Positions 14,561 through 21,928 of a stretch of 21,928 nt of DNA are shown here, one piece after another. This stretch comes from CALVUJ01 sp045119835 (GTDB taxonomy: Bacteria > Bacillota_I > Bacilli_A > RFN20 > DUOF01), in assembly GCA_045119835.1 (NCBI GenBank), contig JBGVED010000021.1, positions 1 to 21,928 on the forward strand. The letters run 5' to 3'. The position numbers were made by a program, and so were the translations under genes. Within the stretch, counting starts at the first letter, position 1. The number at the start of each line of letters is the position of its first letter. The notes under the pieces were generated by a model. That model had not been told where the DNA came from. It made no database searches and saw only the letters and a list, made by a program, of their open reading frames with translations.

Positions 14561-15334
14561 TATTCCAATAAATGAAACTAAATTATTTAACAAATGAGCA
14601 ATAAAACTAGAACCTAAATTATTTGTCCTATCATACAAATAACACAAAGCTAATCCAGAAAACAAATATGGAGGAACATATAAAAACTCAATTAGCAATT
14701 CCTTAGTAAAGCCATATTCTAACACAGAAGAAACACAATGCATTAAAGCAAAAACCACTCCACTAACAACATACGCCATCCACTTTTTCCTTTTAGAAAT
14801 CGCACCAAACAAACAATACCTATAAGTAAGTTCTTCTACAATTGGAGCAAATACAACAACAGACAAAAAGCCAAAAAAAGCATTATTTTTAATAAATGCT
14901 ACCACATTTTCCTGATTTGCATTACCTGTGTCAATATTAAAAACAGAAGATATCACACTATTATAAAAAATAGAAAATCCCATAATTGCTATAGCGCCAA
15001 TTATTCCATACTTCAATGTCTCTTTACTAATTAATTTTTTTACAATTCCAATAAATCTTTTACTTCCTATAATAACAGCAAACACAACAAGCGTAATTAA
15101 ACTACTAACACATGAAATAACTAAAGAAAAAGGAAACGAATCAAAAACTTTATTAGCTAAAGAAGTAATCTCTTCTTCCAACAAACCAGGATTTTGACTA
15201 GTGATAATTGTTGTAATCACAAGAGAAACTAGTATAGTAAGTAAAAGTTCATACACAAAAGACCCAAAAATCCCATTTATAATGCCTTTTGCAGCAACTT
15301 TAGAATTCTCAACAAATCCTTCTCTATCTTCCAT
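14540..15334 (-). CDS. CPBP family intramembrane metalloprotease (second of a pair)
   Basis: Polytopic membrane protein of 264 residues in the CPBP (CAAX protease/bacteriocin-processing, Abi) family. The three family motifs are in order: EELTYR at 167-172 (Glu-Glu-x3-Arg), FALMH at 195-199, and FIAHLLNN at 244-251. This is consistent with a glutamate-type intramembrane protease like Rce1. Several hydrophobic helices are visible before and between them. The start has GAGGAGTGAG upstream and follows the first CPBP gene by 12 nt. It differs much from that neighbour outside the motifs, so the pair is not a recent duplication. No bacteriocin precursor or immunity gene is seen nearby, and the substrate is unknown. 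Confidence 0.92.
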   Translation of the reverse strand: MEDREGFVENSKVAAKGIINGIFGSFVYELLLTILVSLVITTIITSQNPGLLEEEITSLANKVFDSFPFSLVISCVSSLITLVVFAVIIGSKRFIGIVKKLISKETLKYGIIGAIAIMGFSIFYNSVISSVFNIDTGNANQENVVAFIKNNAFFGFLSVVVFAPIVEELTYRYCLFGAISKRKKWMAYVVSGVVFALMHCVSSVLEYGFTKELLIEFLYVPPYLFSGLALCYLYDRTNNLGSSFIAHLLNNLVSFIGIVFLFII

Positions 15335-15346
15335 AAACTCACTCCT

Positions 15347-16093
15347 CTACATTAAAGATAACGAAACACTCATTAAAACAAATGATATTATATTATACAC
15401 CATGTGGATCAAAATTACTCTCCCAATATCTTTATTTTTATAATAATAACTACCAAGCATCCATCCAATAATTAAAAATTTAGGAAGAGCTAACAAATCC
15501 CCTTTAAGATCACTACTATTAAATAAAGAAAACATATGCGGAATAGTAAATAAAATTGAAGTTATAACAAGAAGCATATTCTCACTAACTTTATCTTTTA
15601 AACATTTAAATGTAACAAACCTAAAAAGAAGCTCTTCTACGATTGGACCTAGCACAACAACAAGAGCAAACATAAGCCAGTATTGATGCTTCATGGATTC
15701 TTTTATTAAAGCCACATTACTTCCATCTTCACCAGTTCCACCAGCAAAAGGTAAAAGTAAATTGTAACAAATAGTAACAAAATAAATTAACAATGCATAT
15801 CCTATAGTTTTAAATATCAACTTATAACTTTTAACAAATCCAAAATGTCCTTTTAAATCTTTAAAATAAATAACACTAATAACAATTAAAATAATAAAAG
15901 AACTGATTAATTGAGCGATATTTGAAAGACCTCTCTCCCTAAAATTAATGTCAATTAAATAACTAGGAAAAATGCTATTATTAGCATTATAAACAGCTTT
16001 CAATATCAAATATATTAAACCAGTTCCAAAAATATAATACAAAATAAAACCTATAACAAAAATTAATAAATCTTTAACAAATTCTTTTTTCAT
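15347..16093 (-). CDS. CPBP family intramembrane metalloprotease (first of a pair)
   Basis: A 248-residue polytopic membrane protein with the CPBP motifs IVEELLFR at 151-158 (E153, E154, R158), LFTIPH at 181-186 (H186) and ILIHMVYNIISF at 228-238 (H230 with N234). About six to eight hydrophobic helices can be drawn. The start ATG at 16093 has GGGGTG 5 nt upstream and lies 46 nt after the glgA stop with no terminator in between, so it is likely in the same transcript. Members process prenylated or membrane-bound peptides or act in self-immunity in some bacteria; nothing here tells which applies. Confidence 0.92.
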   Translation of the reverse strand: MKKEFVKDLLIFVIGFILYYIFGTGLIYLILKAVYNANNSIFPSYLIDINFRERGLSNIAQLISSFIILIVISVIYFKDLKGHFGFVKSYKLIFKTIGYALLIYFVTICYNLLLPFAGGTGEDGSNVALIKESMKHQYWLMFALVVVLGPIVEELLFRFVTFKCLKDKVSENMLLVITSILFTIPHMFSLFNSSDLKGDLLALPKFLIIGWMLGSYYYKNKDIGRVILIHMVYNIISFVLMSVSLSLM

Positions 16094-16139
16094 TTTTACA
16101 CCCCATTTTCCTCTTTAGAAAACAGGATTATTCATAATA

Positions 16140-17579
16140 CTACTTATATTTTAACAAATTATTGTAAACTTTCAAATATTCAGTCGCAGATTTACTCCAA
16201 CTATTATTCTTTTTCATACATTGCTCAACAATATTCATCCATTCATCTTTTTTATTAAAATATATATTTGATGCATAATGTAATATTTTTCTCATATCTT
16301 CTCCACTATAATGCATAAAAGAGAAACCTGTACCTCTCTTAGTATACTCATTATAAGCCTCTACACTATCTTTCAATCCCCCAACTTCTCTAACTAAAGG
16401 AACAGTTCCATAACGTTGAGAAATCATTTGTGATAATCCACAAGGTTCATATAATGAAGGCATTAAAAACATATCGCATCCCGCATATACTTTGTGTGCT
16501 AATTCATTTGAAAAACCAATATATACACCTACATTATTAGGATATGTCTCTCTATAATATTGTAAACTCTTTTCAAGTTCGCTATCTCCACTTCCTAACA
16601 CTACAAGTTGCATATTGTTCTTAATAATCCATGGAATACTATTAGTAATTAAATTAATACCTTTTTGATCAGCAAGGCGAGAAACAACGCCTAATACCAT
16701 TTTTTCTTTATTTACATCAATAGAAAAAACTTTTTGAATATCTTCTTTGTTTTTACTCTTTTTATCAAAAGTTTTAAAAGTATAAGTTGTCTTAATTAAA
16801 TTATCATTACTTGGATTATTTTCTACATAATCAATACCATTTAAAATACCAAAGAAATCATCTTTACGATATTTTAAAACAGCATCTAATCCATAAGCAT
16901 AATCACCTCTTAATAGTTCTTTGGCATTAGTTGGACTAACTGTTGACAAATAATCACTATACATAATACCTGCTTTCAAAGTAGATACACAATCGCCAAA
17001 TCTAGCAACCCCATTATCATATAAATAGTAAGGTAAATTAAATAAATTCCCTAATGCTTCTCTTTGACAAAATCCTTGGAATGCAGGATTATGAATAGTA
17101 AGCATTGTTTTTATATTTTCATACCCTGGTTTTAAACGATAAGTTTCCTTATATAAAACTGGTATCATTGATGTTTGCCAATCATGAACATGAATAATAT
17201 CAGGATGATACCCAATTAATTTCAATAATTCTAAACTAGCAAAATCAAAGAAAGCATATCTTTCAATTTCATCAAAACCTCCATAAATATTATCCCTATA
17301 AAAATAATAATCATTTTCCACAAAATAATATTTAACATCGTTCATCTCCAAAGTGTAAATTTCCGCTTTTTGCTTACGCCAAGACATGGTAAATTCTACT
17401 TTACCAACCTTTTTCATACTTTCAAAGTATTTGTCCTTTACTTTTTTAAACAAAGGAATAACTACTATTTGATCATCTAAATTTTCATTTAAAGCAATTG
17501 GCAATGCTCCAATTACATCACCTAATCCACCAGTTTTAATAAATGGTGCACATTCTGTCGAAACAAACATTAATTTCAT
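16140..17579 (-). CDS. glgA: glycogen synthase (ADP-glucose type, GT5)
   Basis: Transfers glucose from ADP-glucose to alpha-1,4-glucan in the cytoplasm. The 479 residues are typical for bacterial GlgA. Motifs: KTGGLGDVIGALP at 15-27 (ADP-glucose binding), HVHDWQTSMIP at 130-140, TIHNPAFQG at 161-169, GVVSRLADQKG at 297-307 (R301 and K306 for phosphate binding), and PSLYEPCGLSQM at 374-385 (E378). The ATG at 17579 has AAGGAG 12 nt upstream, slightly long but without a better alternative. It follows the DUF2207 gene by 30 nt. No glgB, glgC, glgD or glgP is in the window, so any other glycogen genes would have to lie elsewhere. Confidence 0.97.
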   Translation of the reverse strand: MKLMFVSTECAPFIKTGGLGDVIGALPIALNENLDDQIVVIPLFKKVKDKYFESMKKVGKVEFTMSWRKQKAEIYTLEMNDVKYYFVENDYYFYRDNIYGGFDEIERYAFFDFASLELLKLIGYHPDIIHVHDWQTSMIPVLYKETYRLKPGYENIKTMLTIHNPAFQGFCQREALGNLFNLPYYLYDNGVARFGDCVSTLKAGIMYSDYLSTVSPTNAKELLRGDYAYGLDAVLKYRKDDFFGILNGIDYVENNPSNDNLIKTTYTFKTFDKKSKNKEDIQKVFSIDVNKEKMVLGVVSRLADQKGINLITNSIPWIIKNNMQLVVLGSGDSELEKSLQYYRETYPNNVGVYIGFSNELAHKVYAGCDMFLMPSLYEPCGLSQMISQRYGTVPLVREVGGLKDSVEAYNEYTKRGTGFSFMHYSGEDMRKILHYASNIYFNKKDEWMNIVEQCMKKNNSWSKSATEYLKVYNNLLKYK

Positions 17580-17609
17580 TTTAATACTTTACTCCTTCCA
17601 ATACTTATT

Positions 17610-19607
17610 TTAACGACGGCCTCCACCAAAAGAGCCTCCGCCTCCACCAAAAGACGAACCCCCACTAAAGCCTCCGCCTCCTGATCTTCCTCCAAATGAA
17701 CTACCACTCCTTTGAGCAGTATATCTAGCTACTGTAGACCTTGCACTAGATCGCATGCCGCTAACAGCTCTATTAAATCTACCAATTCTATGGTTCAAAC
17801 CAAAATATACCACAAAAGTACAATCAACACTAGAAATTTCCTCTAAATTAAATTTAAGTTTTAACTGTTCACTAACTTTATCCGCTATTCCAAAACTTGT
17901 TGCATAAACCAAATAATGCTCCCAAATAATCAAAGATGGAACAGGATAATCCTCAAAACTACCAAATTCTTCTAAAAACTTTTTAAAAGCCTTCCATCTA
18001 ACATAATCTTCATTTCCTTTTTTACTTCTCTTATCTATTGAAGAAATATATACACCTAAAGCACAAGCAAAGAAAATTGAACTAAACATCAATTTAACCC
18101 CAAAAGAATAACCGCTATATCCACTGATAACTAATAAAATTATTGAAATAATTACAGTTAATAACACGCCTAAAACTAAACAATTATTCTTCTTACTACG
18201 AATAGAATTTTCAAAGAAGTTATATTTTTTAGCTTCAGCTTTAACAAGTTTATACCAATTCCTACTACTTTCTTGATACTTAATTGCACTACTATAATTG
18301 TCACAATAAGATTTAAGCTGCAAACTAGAAACTTGTTCGCCATTACCAATATCTTTAATAAACCATCTAATCAAATAACGCTCAGAATCAGTTAAATCAT
18401 TTTGAGATTTTTCATTGTTAATTTTAATTAAATAATCAGGATTTTTATCATTAACTCCACTACTACCCTTAGCATCCAAAATTAAATATTTTCTTCTAAT
18501 TAAATCTAATAATGTAGCAGTTAAATCGTCATCATCTATTTCTCTAAATTTATATAAGTATCCCATAACAGCAGGTGGATAAGAAGCAGGTAATTCCCTA
18601 TAATATTCATTATAAAAATCTGAAACATATTCCTTATCATATTTTTTATAAGCATAAATACCTATCACTACTATACCTACAACATACAATACATACAAAA
18701 TAACAGATAAAGTATTACCAATAAAATAATTTTTATCAGCAATAGAACTTTGCTCTTTTTCAAAATCTAAAATCGCCCCTTTAGCATCAGCAGTACTTTT
18801 ATGAATTGATCTAATAGAGTCAAAAACTTCATTATCTAATAATAACCTAACCTCTATTTGCTCATCACTAACCATATCATCTGCACTAATGTGTATCTTA
18901 TTAGTATCTACAAATTCCCTTTTAGCCATATTAGTTCCATGAAAGAAAGTATACTCATCTGCTATATCATAATTTCCTTCTGGCAAAGTAATATTAATAT
19001 TTATATCACTAAACTTAAATGGTTGATAGCCTAACAAAACCCAGTTAAACTCTGAAATATCATTATATTGTGTTACAACACCTTCAATTGTATACTCATA
19101 AGTAAAAGTTGTAATAGTAGCAAAACCAGGCTTATTATAATAAAAAATCATATCACAATATTGAGTGTCAATCGTTTCACATCGTAAACGATACCCTCTC
19201 TCATCTCTATTATTATATGGATCGTAAGAAAATCCAGCAAAATGATAAGGGTAATCACTTAAACTACTATCGCTATCATAAACTACACCACTATAATCAT
19301 TAACAACTAACCTTACATCTTCCTTTAAAGAAGCTACATTATACGGAGACTTAGTGAACATATTATTTTTATGATATGCTATTTCTTTATAAAAATAGTT
19401 ATTGTATCTATTTGTATAATTATCTATAACTATAGTTTCTACAACATGCATATCTCCATATTCATCTATAACCACATCCATTGTATACTTTTGTGCCTCC
19501 ATACTAGTATTACTATAAGTGTTCGTACTACAAGACTTAAAAATAAACGGAATAACTAAGCCTAAAAGAACTAATATAACTATTAAAAACTTTTTCCCTT
19601 TATTCAC
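17610..19607 (-). CDS. DUF2207 domain-containing membrane protein with Gly-rich tail
   Basis: A 665-residue membrane protein. An N-terminal helix (8-24) acts as signal anchor; the FKSC after it is not a proper lipobox. Residues 37-290 form the extracytoplasmic DUF2207-type beta domain, starting at YTMDVVIDEYGDMHVVETI. A helix at 298-318, a cytoplasmic part, and two further helices at about 476-495 and 503-523 follow. The end is a Ser/Gly/Arg-rich tail (from about 635) with blocks like GGGGFSGG and FGGGGGSFGGG, typical for this family. It starts with GTG at 19607 with AGGAG 8 nt upstream; an ATG just before it is out of frame. DUF2207 genes are usually next to lemA; here lemA lies 16 kb away with DUF3137 instead. 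Function unknown, probably envelope-related. Confidence 0.92.
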   Translation of the reverse strand: MNKGKKFLIVILVLLGLVIPFIFKSCSTNTYSNTSMEAQKYTMDVVIDEYGDMHVVETIVIDNYTNRYNNYFYKEIAYHKNNMFTKSPYNVASLKEDVRLVVNDYSGVVYDSDSSLSDYPYHFAGFSYDPYNNRDERGYRLRCETIDTQYCDMIFYYNKPGFATITTFTYEYTIEGVVTQYNDISEFNWVLLGYQPFKFSDININITLPEGNYDIADEYTFFHGTNMAKREFVDTNKIHISADDMVSDEQIEVRLLLDNEVFDSIRSIHKSTADAKGAILDFEKEQSSIADKNYFIGNTLSVILYVLYVVGIVVIGIYAYKKYDKEYVSDFYNEYYRELPASYPPAVMGYLYKFREIDDDDLTATLLDLIRRKYLILDAKGSSGVNDKNPDYLIKINNEKSQNDLTDSERYLIRWFIKDIGNGEQVSSLQLKSYCDNYSSAIKYQESSRNWYKLVKAEAKKYNFFENSIRSKKNNCLVLGVLLTVIISIILLVISGYSGYSFGVKLMFSSIFFACALGVYISSIDKRSKKGNEDYVRWKAFKKFLEEFGSFEDYPVPSLIIWEHYLVYATSFGIADKVSEQLKLKFNLEEISSVDCTFVVYFGLNHRIGRFNRAVSGMRSSARSTVARYTAQRSGSSFGGRSGGGGFSGGSSFGGGGGSFGGGRR

Positions 19608-19623
19608 AACCCCATCTCCTTTT

Positions 19624-19641
19624 ATCTAACCATTCTTAGAT
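19624..19641. repeat. short inverted repeat upstream of the DUF2207 gene
   Basis: ATCTAA and TTAGAT are separated by 6 nt, just upstream of the ribosome binding site of the GTG start. It could be an operator or a weak stem in the leader. In AT-rich DNA such short repeats also arise by chance. Confidence 0.3.
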
Positions 19642-19674
19642 TAACACACTTTACAAATAATTAAAATAAAACAA

Positions 19675-19718
19675 ACAAAAAAGTAGATATATGTATTCTT
19701 TACATATTATCTACTTTT
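19675..19718 (-). terminator. terminator of the large beta-repeat protein gene
   Basis: On the minus strand AAAAGTAGATAATATGTA (19718-19701), a 5-nt loop and TACATATATCTACTTTT (19695-19679) form a long stem with one bulged base, followed by T residues opposite the A run at 19675-19682. It lies 24 nt after the stop of that gene. The flanking A and T runs would let it work in both directions. Confidence 0.85.
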
Positions 19719-19741
19719 CATAATACATTACTTATTCATTA

Positions 19742-21928
19742 TTAACCGATTTGTTTATATGTTTTTTCTTTAACTCCATTCTCAAAATAATCTAAATAAA
19801 CATCTTCACTTACTTTTCTTAAAACATATTTATAAACTACTCCTCCGTCTTCCTTCTCAATAGTAACGGATTCAGTAGCAGAGTCAACAGTCAATGTATA
19901 ATTTAAATCAATCAAGCCATATTCACCTATCAAGCCGTATAAACCATCAATTAAATCCACATAGTATTGATCTTGAGTTTCATATCCTTCTCCAATAGTA
20001 AATGTTTCAGTTGAATCATCTACATTTTCAAAAGTCCCTTGTGCTGTTTGAGCTGCATCTATATAAACCCAAAGATCAACAATGTCTTCGTGATTTAAAA
20101 TCAATTCTTTACCATTAATAACACCATTAGAATATACAACTTTAGTTATTAATGGCACAACTTCACCTTCTGAAAGTTCCAAATAATCTAAAGCAAGAAC
20201 AAATTTTTGGCCATCCATCTTTTGAGTAATAACATGAGCATTATTCGCCCTGTCAAAACTATAATCAAATTGAGAATTTGGCAAATTTACATTTAAACCA
20301 ATGTCTGCAACCATTTGCATAAACGCAACAAGAGCATTCCACTCATCCTCTTCAAAATCAGCAGGCTTAGTAACAGGATCTAAAGCGTGTGTTAGGTAAA
20401 CTTTACCATTATCAGTCTCATACATGAATCCTACAATTTCAGCTAATCCTAAAGAAACAACTAACTCTTGGAAAGAAGAAAATTTAACAAAGTATTCACT
20501 ACTATTAACACCATCACTATATGAAATTTTTAGCATATTTTGTTCTAATAATTCTACTTCATAAGTATGAGTAATATTTCCATCAGTTTTAACATAAACA
20601 TGTTTTCCATCTGCATAACTATAAGTAAAATCACCTAAACCTTCAACTAATCTCTTTAAACTAGCGAAATCAGAACTTGCTAACCAATTATATCCAAAAT
20701 CGTAAATTTCATCACTTTCATTAGTAGAGAATGAATATACATGAGTTTTCATATTTTCTAAATGACTCATAACAACATTTTTCTCATCCCCATAATGGAA
20801 TGAATAAGTAGCAGTGGTTCCCACTTTATACGAAACTATTTCTCCCTTATCGCCTAATGTAATAGTATAAACTTTACTAGTATCATCTACATTAGTAAAT
20901 GTATAAACCTTTTCATTTACTTCTAGAGTATAATTTTCATGTAAAAACTCACTTAATAGTTTAACATCATTAAACATTGTTGTACTCATACTGCCTGGTT
21001 TAGCAATTTTCATATCTTCTAATAGATTTTCCTCTTTATAAACAGGATAACTAACTCCACCACTAGCAATAGTATATCCAACACCCTCTAATGTTTCTAA
21101 TGAAGCAATATATCCACCATAACTATAATCAAATTCACTAGTAAATGTTCTTATATCAGAAGACCCAATACCTTCATAGTATACAATATTTAAAACTTTT
21201 TTCTCTGTTGGATCTATTTTAATAGAAAGATATGGATAATTATCAAATTCTTGTTCATAGAAAGAATAAACTCCTTTATCTTTATCATATTTAAAGTGGT
21301 GATATCCCAAATCATCATCTTCTAAAACATTAACTGTTTCAATTGTATCAAGAAGAACATTAGTCATACCATCAGGCTTAGTCGCATTAGTTACATCTAA
21401 AATATTCATATCTGTAGGAACAACAAAATATTTGCTTATAACCTCATCATCAAATCCAAGCATAGATGTTTTAATTCTATATCCACCGACTTCCAATTTT
21501 TCCAACGCTTCTTTAACATTAGAATACAATGAGCTAACTTGTACTTGAACATTTGTATGGCTTGTAACAAGTTCTTTCAAATCTAAATCATATATTTGAC
21601 CACCTTCTACTTGAACAAACTCATAATCATATGGTTTCAAATTAGCAATTTCTTTTTCGTTAATAATTAATTTACCATCTTCTGTTTTCAATAATTTTTC
21701 TAAAGTATCACCATTACTAGGTCTAATCTTCAAAATTGTTTCAAATTTTGCATTATTAACAGACAATATGTCATTTAAATCATCATTATTAGAAGTCAAT
21801 CTAACTAAATACATTGGTTTAACATTATCAAATGTCATAGAAGTAATTTCTTCTTCTGGATAATTAATAACATTTACTATACCATCTGCATCTTCTGTTT
21901 TATATAAATAACCATTTTTAATCCAGAA
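19742..21928 (-). CDS. large Cys-free beta-repeat protein of unknown function (5' end cut off)
   Basis: The frame is open to the right edge: the 30 codons beyond the ATG at 21838 have no stop and read like the same protein (GYLYKTEDADGIVNV...), so that ATG is internal and the gene starts outside the window. At least 728 residues. It is acidic and rich in Tyr, Val, Asp and Glu, with no Cys and no membrane helix in the visible part, which fits an exported or surface protein; the signal must lie upstream. Counting from the internal Met, at least five degenerate beta repeats are visible at about 178-236, 300-350, 400-455, 520-583 and 645-698. Each goes from a YxYS/YTL-type strand through (V/Y)xx strands to a (I/V)xYSxG turn, e.g. 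LKISYSDGVNSSEYF and ITKVVYSNGVINGKEL. I do not recognise the family. It has its own terminator. Confidence 0.85.
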   Translation of the reverse strand, partial: FWIKNGYLYKTEDADGIVNVINYPEEEITSMTFDNVKPMYLVRLTSNNDDLNDILSVNNAKFETILKIRPSNGDTLEKLLKTEDGKLIINEKEIANLKPYDYEFVQVEGGQIYDLDLKELVTSHTNVQVQVSSLYSNVKEALEKLEVGGYRIKTSMLGFDDEVISKYFVVPTDMNILDVTNATKPDGMTNVLLDTIETVNVLEDDDLGYHHFKYDKDKGVYSFYEQEFDNYPYLSIKIDPTEKKVLNIVYYEGIGSSDIRTFTSEFDYSYGGYIASLETLEGVGYTIASGGVSYPVYKEENLLEDMKIAKPGSMSTTMFNDVKLLSEFLHENYTLEVNEKVYTFTNVDDTSKVYTITLGDKGEIVSYKVGTTATYSFHYGDEKNVVMSHLENMKTHVYSFSTNESDEIYDFGYNWLASSDFASLKRLVEGLGDFTYSYADGKHVYVKTDGNITHTYEVELLEQNMLKISYSDGVNSSEYFVKFSSFQELVVSLGLAEIVGFMYETDNGKVYLTHALDPVTKPADFEEDEWNALVAFMQMVADIGLNVNLPNSQFDYSFDRANNAHVITQKMDGQKFVLALDYLELSEGEVVPLITKVVYSNGVINGKELILNHEDIVDLWVYIDAAQTAQGTFENVDDSTETFTIGEGYETQDQYYVDLIDGLYGLIGEYGLIDLNYTLTVDSATESVTIEKEDGGVVYKYVLRKVSEDVYLDYFENGVKEKTYKQIG

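Noticed and set aside
19530..19607. Lipoprotein signal in the DUF2207 protein
   Set aside because: The residues before the Cys are F-K-S; Lys at that position does not fit a lipobox, so the helix is more likely a signal anchor.
21836..21838. ATG at 21838 as the true start of the large repeat protein
   Set aside because: The 30 codons upstream are open and protein-like up to the window edge, and there is no binding site or signal peptide at that ATG.
1..21928. Mycoplasma-type code with TGA as Trp
   Set aside because: Trp is coded by TGG throughout and TGA acts as a stop, most clearly in the ATGA overlap of the PLC-like gene and rnfC.

Overview
The window is very AT-rich and uses the standard bacterial code: TGG is the Trp codon and TGA serves as a stop, for example in the ATGA overlap of the phospholipase-like gene and rnfC. 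Low GC, strong Shine-Dalgarno sites, a SAM-I riboswitch with an intrinsic terminator, a lipoprotein ApbE, and LemA/DUF2207 proteins point to a low-GC Gram-positive bacterium. It looks like an anaerobic Firmicutes/Tenericutes-type gut lineage; this is an inference, not a placement. All genes but one lie on the minus strand, so transcription runs right to left through most of the window.

From right to left. (1) 19742-21928: a large, Cys-free beta-repeat protein of unknown function that runs off the right edge, closed by a terminator. (2) 14191-19607: a probable operon DUF2207 protein - glgA - CPBP protease - CPBP protease - trxA. (3) 12198-14225: the only plus-strand gene, a secreted protein with about six Ig-like repeats and a cationic tail; its end overlaps trxA tail to tail. 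(4) 3376-12068: one tightly packed operon of Zn-dependent phospholipase C-like protein, rnfC, rnfD, rnfG, rnfE, rnfA, a 53-residue Cys4 membrane protein, a very short rnfB, apbE, a NusG-domain-II protein, a Gx transporter and an HD-domain protein. It is followed by a gene-poor stretch with a terminator. (5) 2642-3001: a small ORF, then a complete SAM-I riboswitch with antiterminator and terminator, controlling metK (1463-2620). (6) 1-1412: lemA and a DUF3137 gene cut by the left edge.

The core is the Rnf operon. Rnf couples electron flow between ferredoxin and NAD to ion pumping. ApbE attaches FMN to Thr in RnfG (SGAT at 151-154) and RnfD (SGAT at 169-172). Three features are unusual. RnfB keeps only its membrane helix and the first four-Cys Fe-S domain and has no ferredoxin domain. 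A tiny one-helix protein with C-x4-C-x2-C-x4-C sits exactly between rnfA and rnfB. RnfD carries an extra helix plus an FMN_bind-like domain with a degenerate flavin site (VGST). Together they suggest a remodelled Rnf complex; this is the part of the window most worth following up.
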